The position numbers were made by a program, and so were the translations under genes. The notes under the pieces are model-generated. The model had not been told where the DNA came from, did no database searches, and worked only from the letters and a program-made list of their open reading frames with translations. This document shows, piece by piece, positions 1 through 9,158 of a stretch of DNA of 42,238 nucleotides; positions within the stretch are counted from its first letter, which is position 1, and every line of letters starts with the position of its first letter. This stretch comes from an uncultured Bacteroidota bacterium (lineage in GTDB: Bacteria > Bacteroidota > Bacteroidia > Bacteroidales > GWA2-32-17), in NCBI GenBank assembly GCA_903837285.1, contig CAILUD010000130.1:1-42238 (forward strand), written 5' to 3'.

Positions 1-1
1 A

Positions 2-1417
2 TTTTTTAAATCAATATTATCTGATAATTCTAAATTTAAGTCAATTGATAAAGATATTATTAGAAAATACAATAAAACAAGAAATTCAAAATCTAAAAAA
101 TATTTATGTTATGCTCCATTTAAATCACTCACATTTTTTATTGGAGGAGATATAATGGTTTGCTGGCACAACAAACAATATTTACTAGGTCATTACCCTA
201 AAGATTCAATTAAAGAAATTTGGTTTGGCAAAAAAGCAGAAATATTTCGCGAACATATTATAAACAATGATCTCAGCCTAGGTTGTGCTGAATGCTTACG
301 CCATATAGAAGCAAAGAATTATAATTTTGCAAGCACATGGAGATATGATTATCTTTCAGGATGGTCATCAAAATATCCAGTAACAATGGATTTCCAAATA
401 AGCAATATTTGCAATCTGGAATGTATAATGTGCAATGGTGAGTTTTCTATTTCAGTCAGGCAACATAGAGAAATGGAGAACCCTTATATAAATCCTTACG
501 ATTCAAATTTTATAAATCAGCTTGACCTTTTCATTCCTCATCTTAAAGAAGCAAATTTCAGCGGAGGTGAAGCATTCCTAATAAATCAGTATTTCGAAAT
601 ATGGGAAAAGATTTATAACATTAATCCATCTGTTAAAATTTCAGTTACATCTAATTCTACTGTATTAAATGACCGTATTAAAAACATTCTGGAGAAACTT
701 CGGTTTAATTTTACAATTTCTATTGATTCAGTGAACAAAGAAACATATGAGAAAATAAGAAAAAATGCTAGTTTCGAAGAAACCTTCTACAACTTTGATT
801 ACTATTTAGAATATACTAAAAGAAAAAAAACTTTTTTCTCTGTTAGAATTTGTCCATTAAGACAAAACTGGAAAGAAATACCTGAAATAATAAACTTTCT
901 AAATAAAAAAGATGTTGAATCATATTTTAATACTGTAATTTTTCCTCCATACAGTTCTTTATGGAACCTGAAATCTGACGAAATCAATGAGATAGTAAAT
1001 TATTTGTCTGGATTCCGTTTTGAAAACAACACGAAAAATCAAAAACAGAATAATCAAAATTATGAAAATCTCATTAAACAATTAAAAGACTGGCACAAAG
1101 AAGCAATATTAAGAGAAATAGAATATCCATTTATTGAAACTTTTGAAACTGAAAAACTAAAAAATATTTTATTTACAAAAGTTCATGAATACATTAATAA
1201 TTCAAAATCATTTAAACCCGAAGAACAAATACGCTTTAATTTATTCTTTGAATTAGCGATAAACACCTGCCAAAATGAGATAAAGGATATAGAACAGTAT
1301 AAACGAGCACTATGCTATTATATTTCTCTCCCTATTAACAGGCTTGTTGATGAATTCAATATTAGAAGTCTTGAAAAAATAATAAATTTCACAAAGCAAG
1401 CTGGAAGAACTTTTTAA
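2..1417 (+). CDS. Twitch-domain radical SAM protein, 5' end outside the window
   Basis: The reading frame is open from base 2 with no start codon before the ATG at 155. The residues encoded upstream of that ATG (LCYAPF at codons 35-40) match the N-terminal motif of the two paralogues at 4296 and 5690, so the gene begins before the window and 155 is not its start. Cys codons at 36 and 54 plus the pair GCAEC (codons 95 and 98) would bind an auxiliary Fe-S cluster. The radical SAM motif CNLECIMC (CX3CX2C) is at codons 137-144, counted from base 2. Families with this N-terminal twitch layout are radical SAM enzymes of unknown reaction, often near glycosyltransferases. The C-terminal part resembles the 5690 gene, including a shared EFNIR segment, more than the 4296 gene. 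The family call is firm; the substrate is unknown. Confidence 0.88.
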   Translation, partial: FFKSILSDNSKFKSIDKDIIRKYNKTRNSKSKKYLCYAPFKSLTFFIGGDIMVCWHNKQYLLGHYPKDSIKEIWFGKKAEIFREHIINNDLSLGCAECLRHIEAKNYNFASTWRYDYLSGWSSKYPVTMDFQISNICNLECIMCNGEFSISVRQHREMENPYINPYDSNFINQLDLFIPHLKEANFSGGEAFLINQYFEIWEKIYNINPSVKISVTSNSTVLNDRIKNILEKLRFNFTISIDSVNKETYEKIRKNASFEETFYNFDYYLEYTKRKKTFFSVRICPLRQNWKEIPEIINFLNKKDVESYFNTVIFPPYSSLWNLKSDEINEIVNYLSGFRFENNTKNQKQNNQNYENLIKQLKDWHKEAILREIEYPFIETFETEKLKNILFTKVHEYINNSKSFKPEEQIRFNLFFELAINTCQNEIKDIEQYKRALCYYISLPINRLVDEFNIRSLEKIINFTKQAGRTF

Positions 1418-1459
1418 TAATTATATTATTCATTTTAATCAGATTATTAATATTATCTA

Positions 1460-1490
1460 ATTGATAAAACTACTTAAAAGTTTATATTTG
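1460..1490 (+). promoter_or_regulatory. Bacteroidota-type promoter for the 1519-9158 operon
   Basis: ATTG at 1460-1463 and TATATTTG at 1483-1490 are separated by 19 bases. This fits the Bacteroidota primary sigma pattern (TTTG, about 19 bases, TANNTTTG). Transcription would start near 1495, about 25 bases before the glycosyltransferase ATG, and would separate the first radical SAM gene from the operon that follows. Confidence 0.7.
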
Positions 1491-1518
1491 CATAGGTTAA
1501 AAAGAAATTTTATCTAAA

Positions 1519-2493
1519 ATGTCTGCTAATAAAACATATGAATTTGATATTATTAGCGTAATTATTTCATATAATCAAGAAATATTTATTCAAAAAACTA
1601 TTGAAAGTGTATTAAGTCAGAACTTAAGCTATAAGCATCACATTGTTATAATTGATGATGCATCTTCTGACTCCTCTGTTGAAATTATAAAATCTTATAA
1701 AGAAAGGTATCCTCAGCTTATTTCAACTTTAATACAAGAAAAAAATATTGGAATTGAGAAAGTAATTTCTACATTTTACAGTTTTGTAAAAAATAAAAGT
1801 AAATACCTTACTATCATCGAAGGTGATGATTATTGGAATAACCCTTTAAAACTTCAAAAACAAATAGATTTTCTTGAACAGAATAAAGATTATGCAGGTT
1901 GTTTTCATGATGCAATAATAAATAGCACAAACCAAATACCTGGAGCACCAAAACTTGCAAAAATACAAACCCATGAAGAATATAAAACATATTCACAGTT
2001 TAATCGTTACTTATCTGATTTTCACCCATGGCATTTGATGCAAAGAAACATCATCCCAACTGCATCTTTGGTCTTTTATAATAGCTCTTTAAACGATATA
2101 ATAGGTAAATTTTCTAAAATAAACCTTTCTTTAAACTGGGGATTTCATCTATATTTAATTAGAAAAAGTAAATTTAAATATTTTAATGAAACTTGGTCGG
2201 TATATAATGATCACCCAGAAGGCTTTTCGAAAAAATTTGAATATAATAAATTTAAAATTTCAAATGTAAATATTTTAAAACTATTATATAAATTCAAATT
2301 CTATACTTGGTACGATATTGATTTAAACCAAGCAATTGTTAAGGAATACAAACAAATACTTTTTAATCCTGCAACAAAAAAGCAATCATTTGGATTTCTG
2401 CTCAATTATATGTTTAAGTATTTCTTTAGATCTTTATTTGTTTTGCATTTAGAGATATTTTATACTTTCAGTCAATTTATAAAAAAACAATAA
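1519..2493 (+). CDS. Family 2 glycosyltransferase
   Basis: This 324-residue protein has the GT-A fold signature of family 2 glycosyltransferases. The N-terminal IISVIISYNQ strand (residues 11-20) is followed by IDDASSD (45-51), which contacts the nucleotide, and EGDDYW (101-106) supplies the metal-binding acidic residues. Such enzymes move a sugar from a nucleotide-sugar to a lipid-linked or glycan acceptor on the cytoplasmic side of the inner membrane. The C-terminal third is basic and aromatic with a hydrophobic segment near the end (FKYFFRSLFVLHL), consistent with peripheral membrane attachment. It is the first gene after the 1460-1490 promoter and lies 20 bases before the amidotransferase gene. 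Donor and acceptor cannot be predicted. Confidence 0.9.
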   Translation: MSANKTYEFDIISVIISYNQEIFIQKTIESVLSQNLSYKHHIVIIDDASSDSSVEIIKSYKERYPQLISTLIQEKNIGIEKVISTFYSFVKNKSKYLTIIEGDDYWNNPLKLQKQIDFLEQNKDYAGCFHDAIINSTNQIPGAPKLAKIQTHEEYKTYSQFNRYLSDFHPWHLMQRNIIPTASLVFYNSSLNDIIGKFSKINLSLNWGFHLYLIRKSKFKYFNETWSVYNDHPEGFSKKFEYNKFKISNVNILKLLYKFKFYTWYDIDLNQAIVKEYKQILFNPATKKQSFGFLLNYMFKYFFRSLFVLHLEIFYTFSQFIKKQ

Positions 2494-2513
2494 CAATTTG
2501 TATTAATTTCTTT

Positions 2514-4286
2514 ATGTGTGGAATAGTAGGTAAATATAATTTAAAAGAAGCCATCCATAGAGAAAACTTTAATAAGATGAGAGATACTCTTGCTCATCGT
2601 GGGCCAAATGGTGCGGATTCATTTTTCTCTATCAGTTCTCATATTGCTTTAGGTCATAGAAGACTTGCAATAATAGATTTATCATCTACTGGAACTCAAC
2701 CTATGCATAATGAAGATAACACATTATGGCTTACGGCAAATGGAGAAATTTACAATTATAAAAACTTAAAATTAGAATTAGAAAAAGCAGGTCATAAATT
2801 TTATTCAAATTCAGATTCAGAAGTAATACTGCACGGGTACGAACAATGGGGGGAAAATATTCTGAATAAGTTAAAAGGTATGTTTGCATTTGCAATATGG
2901 GATTCAAATAAAGAAGAATTATTTTTAGCACGTGACAGGTTTGGTATTAAACCATTATATTATTATTTCAACAATAATACTTTTGTTTTTGGATCAGAAT
3001 TAAAGTCTATTGTTACTGATAAAGATTTTATAAAAACACCTAACATAAGTTCCTTTTCTGATTTCCTTGTATACAGATATGTTCCATCTCCTAAAACAAT
3101 TTGGGAAAACACTTTTAAAATACCACCTGCACACTTTGTTACATTTAACTGGAAACAAGGTTTGAAAATTGAAGAATACTGGAAACTAAATATTGACAAT
3201 AAGATAATTTCTATTGAAGAAGCTACAGAAAAAATAAATATACTTCTATCAAATTCAGTAAATGAGCATATTAACAGTGATGTCCAAATTGGTTCATTCT
3301 TAAGCGGTGGTTACGATTCGAGCACTTTAACATACTACCTTAACAAAATAGACTATCCTACAAAAACATTTTCAATTGGATTCGAGAATTGGGATAAAAG
3401 CGAACATAAATATGCAGAAATTGTATCAAATATTTTTAACACTGAACACAAATCAAAGATATTAAGTAACGATATTATTAATAACATTGACGAAATAATA
3501 GACTGTTACGACGAACCAATTGCTGACATTTCAATTCAACCAACTTTCGAGGTTAGTAAACTAGCATCAAAAACAGTAAGAACAGCTATTTCTGGAGAAG
3601 GTGCAGATGAGATTTTTGCAGGTTATACCTGGCATTCTGATTTAATGAAACGAAATCAGTATTATAATTCGGATATTTTGAGAAAAAATATAAAGGGTCA
3701 TAAATTTACTGGAGTTGAAGGATATTCTAATGCAATGGCAATGGGCTTATTTAATAAAAACATTTTACAGAATATCATAAGCCCTGATTTAATCAATTAT
3801 ATTCCCAATGAACCTTTTTGGTTTTATTATCAACATTATAATAAAGAAATTGACCCACTTAAAGCCTTTCAATATTTAGATTTAAAAACTTTCATGTCTG
3901 AACTGGTTCTTACAAAAGTTGATCGTGCAAGTATGGCCAATTCTCTTGAAGTAAGACTTCCTTTTCTTGATCATGAACTAGTTGAATATCTTTTTTCACT
4001 AGACAAATCGGTTTATTATAAAAATTCAAAACAAAAAAATCTATTATATTTACTGATTAAAGATGTTCTGCCTAAAGAAATTCTTAACCGTAAAAAACAA
4101 GGATTTGTTGGACCAGATAGCTTTTATATGCAAATTGACTTTTATAAGTCTGCTTTAAAAAGTAGTAGGTTAGTTAAAAATGGAATTATTCAGAATAATT
4201 ATTTAAAAATATTATTTAATAATTTTGATTACTGGAGATTATGGAAAATAACTGTTCTTGAGAAATGGTATAATAAGTGGCTTTAA
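2514..4286 (+). CDS. asnB: Asparagine synthase (glutamine-hydrolysing)-like amidotransferase
   Basis: The 590-residue protein starts MCGIVG, so Cys2 is the N-terminal nucleophile of the class II glutaminase domain (about residues 2-210), supported by LAHRGPNG (27-34) and NGEIYNY (76-82). The synthetase half carries the ATP pyrophosphatase loop SGGYDSS (264-270) and GEGADE (361-366). Family members transfer glutamine-derived ammonia to an adenylated carboxylate, normally aspartate. Stand-alone copies inside polysaccharide or natural-product clusters often amidate uronic acids or other carboxylates instead. Its position between glycosyltransferase and radical SAM genes, 20 bases after one and 9 before the next, favours such a tailoring role, but that is inference. 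Both active sites look intact. Confidence 0.93.
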   Translation: MCGIVGKYNLKEAIHRENFNKMRDTLAHRGPNGADSFFSISSHIALGHRRLAIIDLSSTGTQPMHNEDNTLWLTANGEIYNYKNLKLELEKAGHKFYSNSDSEVILHGYEQWGENILNKLKGMFAFAIWDSNKEELFLARDRFGIKPLYYYFNNNTFVFGSELKSIVTDKDFIKTPNISSFSDFLVYRYVPSPKTIWENTFKIPPAHFVTFNWKQGLKIEEYWKLNIDNKIISIEEATEKINILLSNSVNEHINSDVQIGSFLSGGYDSSTLTYYLNKIDYPTKTFSIGFENWDKSEHKYAEIVSNIFNTEHKSKILSNDIINNIDEIIDCYDEPIADISIQPTFEVSKLASKTVRTAISGEGADEIFAGYTWHSDLMKRNQYYNSDILRKNIKGHKFTGVEGYSNAMAMGLFNKNILQNIISPDLINYIPNEPFWFYYQHYNKEIDPLKAFQYLDLKTFMSELVLTKVDRASMANSLEVRLPFLDHELVEYLFSLDKSVYYKNSKQKNLLYLLIKDVLPKEILNRKKQGFVGPDSFYMQIDFYKSALKSSRLVKNGIIQNNYLKILFNNFDYWRLWKITVLEKWYNKWL

Positions 4287-4295
4287 TTAAATTAT

Positions 4296-5690
4296 ATGTT
4301 ATTTGGTAAAAAAAATATTCTTTCTTCAACAAAATCCGATAAGATATCGGACTATGTTCAATTTAAAAAGAAGAAACATTTATCAGGAAGATTATGTCAG
4401 GCGCCATTTACTTCATTACGCTTTACAATTTCAGGCAATGTTCAAGCATGTTGTTATAATAGACTTTTACTTTTAGGTAAATATCCGAATAATAATCTTG
4501 TTGATATTTGGAATGGGTTTAATATTAAATCACTTAGAGAGTCAATTTCTGTTAATGATTTAAGTCGTGGTTGTGGTTATTGTAACGAAGGGATTAAAAC
4601 TGGTAATTATTATAGTATTGGTGCAGCAAATTATGATTATTTAAAACCAACAAAAATCAATTGGCCGGTAATGCTCGATTTTGAACTAGGTAATAATTGC
4701 AACCTAGAATGTATTATGTGTAACGGAGAAAATTCCGCATTAATAAGAAAAAATCGCGAAAATGAAGAACCATTTTTGCCGCCTTACGACGACGAATTTG
4801 TAGAACAATTAGAATCATTTATTCCACATCTTTCAGAAGCAAGATTTGTAGGAGGAGAACCATTTTTAATTGAGATTAATTACAAAATATGGGAAAAAAT
4901 AATTGAAATTAATCCAAAATGCAAAATTATAGTACTAACAAATAGCACTATATTAACTGACAGAATAAAATTATTATTAAATAAAGGAAATTTTAATATT
5001 TCAATTTCATCAGATGGCATTAGCTCTGAAGTATATGAAAAAATAAGAATAAATGCAGATTTTTTAAAATTCATAGAAAATCAAAATTATTTCCTACAGT
5101 ATTCTCAAACAAGAAATAATTCATTTTTCTGGAATTTCTGCCCACAAAGATTAAACTGGCATGAAATACCTGACTTTTTTGCTTTTTGCAACAAAAAGAA
5201 CATTAATATTATTTTACATACAATATTTTTTCCTCCACACACTGCATTATGGAATTTAAGCAGAAATGAGCTTGAAACTATAAAAACCACAATCACTCAA
5301 AATCAACCTGTATTTAGTAAAAATAACATAGTACATAAACAAAATAAGGAAGTATTTGATTCATTTTGTTTACAAATTGAAAATTGGATCGATAATTCAA
5401 AAACAATTGAGTCCTCAGAAAACATTAATAATGAAGATTTAAAATCAGAACTTTATTCTAAAATATCTATATATATTTCTGAATCAAAAGTCTTTACTGA
5501 AAGTCATAAAACAGAACTATTTGAATTATATAAAGGAAAACTTGATAAGATATTTGAACTTTTAGATAATAAATCGTTAAATAAAGTTCTTAAGTTTTTA
5601 ATATCTTTTAATATTGAACTTACTATTGCAGAAATTGAAAATAGTTCTGAAGACAAACTTAAACAACGTATTTTAACAGCTGCTAAATAA
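4296..5690 (+). CDS. Twitch-domain radical SAM protein (second copy)
   Basis: 464 residues. An N-terminal Fe-S module is marked by LCQAPF (Cys34), ACCYN (Cys52/53) and RGCGYC (Cys93, Cys96). It precedes the radical SAM core, whose CNLECIMC motif gives Cys135, Cys139 and Cys142. VGGEPFL, about 50 residues after the motif, is the SAM-binding GGE element. The order, auxiliary cluster before the core, is the reverse of SPASM maturases. The C-terminal 120 residues are helical and diverge from the other two copies. The gene begins 9 bases after the amidotransferase gene, and its stop overlaps the next start by one base (TAATG), so translation is probably coupled. It has no recognisable peptide precursor nearby; a carbohydrate or carboxylate substrate is more likely, by context only. 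Confidence 0.9.
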   Translation: MLFGKKNILSSTKSDKISDYVQFKKKKHLSGRLCQAPFTSLRFTISGNVQACCYNRLLLLGKYPNNNLVDIWNGFNIKSLRESISVNDLSRGCGYCNEGIKTGNYYSIGAANYDYLKPTKINWPVMLDFELGNNCNLECIMCNGENSALIRKNRENEEPFLPPYDDEFVEQLESFIPHLSEARFVGGEPFLIEINYKIWEKIIEINPKCKIIVLTNSTILTDRIKLLLNKGNFNISISSDGISSEVYEKIRINADFLKFIENQNYFLQYSQTRNNSFFWNFCPQRLNWHEIPDFFAFCNKKNINIILHTIFFPPHTALWNLSRNELETIKTTITQNQPVFSKNNIVHKQNKEVFDSFCLQIENWIDNSKTIESSENINNEDLKSELYSKISIYISESKVFTESHKTELFELYKGKLDKIFELLDNKSLNKVLKFLISFNIELTIAEIENSSEDKLKQRILTAAK

Positions 5691-7102
5691 TGTGGTGGAG
5701 TAAAAATAAATATAATTCCCTAAATAAAAATAAGCTAAAGGAATATAATAATATCCGTAGCAGAAATAAGCGCTCACATTTATGTCTGGCACCATTTTCA
5801 ACTCTTTTCTTTACCGAATTCGGTGAAATTCTTCCATGTTATTATAATAAAAGTATAGTTTTTGGAAATTACTCAGACACTACTTTTGAAGAAGCTTGGT
5901 TTGGACCTCAAATGGAAAAACTAAGAGATCATATCAAACATAATGATTTATCATTTGGTTGTCAGGATTGCAAATTGTATTTCGATCAGGGTAATTATTA
6001 TTCAATGGGATCATGGAAATACGACTATTTACCAATAAACAAAACAAAATACCCTATTTCTATAGATTTCCAGATAAGTAATATTTGTAATTTATCATGC
6101 ATAATGTGCAATGGTGAATATTCACAAACTGTAAGAAAAAGCCGTGAACAAAAAGATGTTTTTAAAAATCCATATGATAGTTCAATTATTGAAAAACTTA
6201 CCCCTTTCCTACCCCACTTAAAAGAAGCTGCCTTTACCGGAGGAGAAGTCTTTCTAATTAAATTATATTACGATATTTGGGATAAAATTATTGAAGTAAA
6301 TCCAAACATTAGAATTTCAATAACAACAAATGGCACAATACTAAACAGTCGTGTTAAATCTTATCTCGAAAAACTTGATTTTAATATTACTATTTCCCTT
6401 GATTCTGTTCATAAAGATAATTTTGAAAAAATTCGAATTTTCTCAAAATTTGAAACAGTAATAAAAAATTTGGAATATTACCACGAATATACTCTTAGAA
6501 AAGGAACGATATTTACTGTTAAAATATGTCCTATGCGACAGAATTGGAACGAAATACCTGATATTATTAATTTTTTGAACAATAAAAATATTCCTTTTCT
6601 TTTTAATAATGTTATAATACCAGCTTATACATCACTTTGGAATCTATCTTCTGAAGAACTAAAAATAATTGCTGACCATATAGAAAAACCTATTTATAAA
6701 GGAGATTCTGTAATTTGTAAAACAAATAATGATAGAGTAAAAAATCTTATTTCTCAAATCAGAAACTGGCAAATAACATCAGCTGAAAGAGAAAATAAAT
6801 ACCCCGATTTAAAATTCAAAACACCTTTAGAATTACTTCAACTAATTATCACTTCAATTCTCGATTTTTTATCCTCAAATCCAGACATGTATGATAAAAT
6901 AGAATATGGTAATAAAATGAAGAATATATTTAACGAAATTTTTGAAAAAATATCAGATGAAGAAATTTTAAAAAATGCGTTAGTCTTCTATTTTGAAATG
7001 CCAGTTCATAGACTAATAAATGAATTTAATATCAGAAATATCGAAAAAATAATAAACCTTACCAAACAAATTGGGCTTACAGAGCCTGCTCCTATAAAAT
7101 GA
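5690..7102 (+). CDS. Twitch-domain radical SAM protein (third copy)
   Basis: 470 residues with the same layout as its neighbour: LCLAPF (Cys32), LPCYYN (Cys50) and GCQDC (Cys91, Cys94) form the N-terminal auxiliary cluster site. CNLSCIMC (Cys133, Cys137, Cys140) binds the SAM cluster, and TGGEVFL is the GGE element. The final 30 residues (HRLINEFNIRNIEKIINLTKQ region) closely match the first copy, so copies one and three are the nearer pair. Its start shares a base with the previous stop and its own stop overlaps the next start by four bases (ATGA). Three differing copies side by side suggest either successive steps on one product or different acceptors. Confidence 0.9.
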   Translation: MWWSKNKYNSLNKNKLKEYNNIRSRNKRSHLCLAPFSTLFFTEFGEILPCYYNKSIVFGNYSDTTFEEAWFGPQMEKLRDHIKHNDLSFGCQDCKLYFDQGNYYSMGSWKYDYLPINKTKYPISIDFQISNICNLSCIMCNGEYSQTVRKSREQKDVFKNPYDSSIIEKLTPFLPHLKEAAFTGGEVFLIKLYYDIWDKIIEVNPNIRISITTNGTILNSRVKSYLEKLDFNITISLDSVHKDNFEKIRIFSKFETVIKNLEYYHEYTLRKGTIFTVKICPMRQNWNEIPDIINFLNNKNIPFLFNNVIIPAYTSLWNLSSEELKIIADHIEKPIYKGDSVICKTNNDRVKNLISQIRNWQITSAERENKYPDLKFKTPLELLQLIITSILDFLSSNPDMYDKIEYGNKMKNIFNEIFEKISDEEILKNALVFYFEMPVHRLINEFNIRNIEKIINLTKQIGLTEPAPIK

Positions 7103-8319
7103 ACTTAAAAAAAAGTGAAAATATTTTTGTATTTGTTGTTTGTGGAGAAAATAAACACATTGATAAATTACAATTTTCACTAAAATATTTGCAATATTAT
7201 TCGAACAATAAAGTATTAATAATTACTGATTTATCCAGAAATGACTTAAAAATAGAGTTTGATAACATTATAAATATAAAAACACCTGAAAATTTAAATA
7301 ATCATCAAGCAAGTATTTGGTTAAAAACTTCTTTACATAAAATACTACCAAAAGGTAATCTATATTGTTATATAGATAGCGATGTAATTGCAGTAAATAA
7401 AAATTGCAATAATATTTTTAATGAATTTGTGTCGCCTATAACATTTGCAAAAGATCATAGTAATTTACAAGAATTTAGCGCATTTGCTTTAAACTGCTCA
7501 TGTCTTGATAACAAACAAAATGATTTAAAAAGTTTTGAAGAAGATGTTGCTTCTGTTATAAAATCTAAAAACTTTCCTCCTGATTATAATAATGTAAATA
7601 TCATTAAACTTTTTGGTTTATTTGACGAGATACAAAAACATCCATTAAAAAACTTATTACCAATATTAAGAATGTTATTATGTTACATAGGAATAAAAAT
7701 TAAAATTAAAGACCAAATTATTCTAAATAAAAAAGAAAAAGCATTTATTATTGGGAATGAAAACTACAAATATCCCTCGCTTTATCTTTATAAAAAAAAG
7801 ATACATAAAGAAACCAACTATAAATTTAATATTTTTAAATGGAATTGGGTAAAATCAGATAAAACTGAATTTTCTTTAGGGCATTGCAATCATCTTAAAG
7901 AAGCAATAAAAACAAAATTTGACATAAATGTATTTGATGCTAATTGGCAACAATGGAACGGTGGTGTGTTTCTGTTTAATGATGAATCTTATAATTTTAT
8001 GGAAGACTGGCATTGCATGACAAATGAAATATTTAAAGATCAATATTGGAAAACCCGTGATCAAGGAACACTAATAGCAACAGTTTGGAAAAATAATCTT
8101 AATAATCATAAATACTTACCTGAAACATATAACTTTTTAACAAATTATAAAGACCCTGCTGTTTCTGCAATAATTAAAAATAATATTATTTTAGCGCATA
8201 CAAAAAACAATAAAATAACTCCAAATTTCATTCACGTTTATAATGAATTTTACAGAAAAGGTTGGGATATTTGGGATTGCATTGAAAAAATTCATCCTCA
8301 AAAATTTGAAAATAAATGA
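7099..8319 (+). CDS. Probable GT8-like glycosyltransferase
   Basis: 406 residues. A Rossmann-like N-terminus is followed by YIDSDV (91-96), whose DSD is a DXD metal and nucleotide-sugar site. NGGVFLF (287-293) and DQGT (321-324) follow in the order seen in GT8-type and related retaining glycosyltransferases that build glycans on proteins or lipids. There is no signal peptide or clear membrane span, so it probably works in the cytoplasm on a membrane-bound acceptor. The middle part (about residues 110-260) is long and lysine-rich and I cannot match it to a domain. Four-base overlaps (ATGA) with both neighbours show tight translational coupling. The glycosyltransferase call rests on motifs; the exact family is uncertain. 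Confidence 0.68.
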   Translation: MNLKKSENIFVFVVCGENKHIDKLQFSLKYLQYYSNNKVLIITDLSRNDLKIEFDNIINIKTPENLNNHQASIWLKTSLHKILPKGNLYCYIDSDVIAVNKNCNNIFNEFVSPITFAKDHSNLQEFSAFALNCSCLDNKQNDLKSFEEDVASVIKSKNFPPDYNNVNIIKLFGLFDEIQKHPLKNLLPILRMLLCYIGIKIKIKDQIILNKKEKAFIIGNENYKYPSLYLYKKKIHKETNYKFNIFKWNWVKSDKTEFSLGHCNHLKEAIKTKFDINVFDANWQQWNGGVFLFNDESYNFMEDWHCMTNEIFKDQYWKTRDQGTLIATVWKNNLNNHKYLPETYNFLTNYKDPAVSAIIKNNIILAHTKNNKITPNFIHVYNEFYRKGWDIWDCIEKIHPQKFENK

Positions 8320-9158
8320 ATTCTATTACTCCAGATAATATAATTGTACATGGTTTATGGATTGGGAATTCCCTTTCTCAAATGGAGTTATTAACTATAA
8401 ATTCATATATTAAAAATGGACACACATTTTATTTGTGGACATATCAACCATTAACTAACAAATTACCTATAGAAATCATTTTAAAAGATGCTAATTCTAT
8501 TATACCTGAGAATAAAATATTCAGATATAAATATAAAAACCAATTTGGGCATGGAAAAGGTAGTTTAGGTGGTTTTTCGGATTTGTTTAGGTACAAATTA
8601 TTGTACGAACATGGTGGTTGGTGGACAGATATGGATATTACTTGTTTAAAACCTTTAGATTTCGAACAACCTTATGTTTTTAGAACTCATCATGAGCTTA
8701 AACTTGTTGGTAACCTTATGAAATGTCCTAAAAATTCTACTTTAATGAAGATTTGTTACGAAAAAGCAGCAATAGAAATTAATGAAGAAAATAAAGACTG
8801 GCATAAACCTATACAAATTCTTATAGATGAAGTTAAAATACAACAACTTGAAAAGTACATTCTAGAACTTACTAATTATGATAGCTGGAACTTAATAAGA
8901 ACTTACTTAATTAAAAATATAACACTACCTACAAATTGGTATGCCATACATTGGATAAATGAAGAATGGCGAAGAAATTATATAAGAAAGGAAATATTTA
9001 AATCTAATTCAACTTATGGAATTTTAATGAACAAACATGGATTATTTACAAAAAAAGAAACTTTAATAACTTCATTTTTGTATTGGTTAAAACTTACATA
9101 TATAGTTGCTTCAATAAGACAATTACCATTTTTTTTCATAAGATATTTAAAAAAATAA
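8316..9158 (+). CDS. GT32-like DXD sugar transferase
   Basis: 280 residues. HGLWIGN (12-18), FSDLFRYKLLYEHGG (87-101) and TDMD (104-107, the DXD site) are the hallmark of the DXD sugar-binding region (Gly_transf_sug) of family 32 glycosyltransferases, which include capsule, LPS and mannosyl transferases. The last 35 residues form a hydrophobic, aromatic and basic tail (IRQLPFFFIRYLKK), probably an amphipathic membrane anchor. The gene overlaps the one before by ATGA and is the last of the operon. Its stop codon directly touches the stop codon of the convergent sulfotransferase gene, with no base between them. Confidence 0.85.
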   Translation: MNSITPDNIIVHGLWIGNSLSQMELLTINSYIKNGHTFYLWTYQPLTNKLPIEIILKDANSIIPENKIFRYKYKNQFGHGKGSLGGFSDLFRYKLLYEHGGWWTDMDITCLKPLDFEQPYVFRTHHELKLVGNLMKCPKNSTLMKICYEKAAIEINEENKDWHKPIQILIDEVKIQQLEKYILELTNYDSWNLIRTYLIKNITLPTNWYAIHWINEEWRRNYIRKEIFKSNSTYGILMNKHGLFTKKETLITSFLYWLKLTYIVASIRQLPFFFIRYLKK

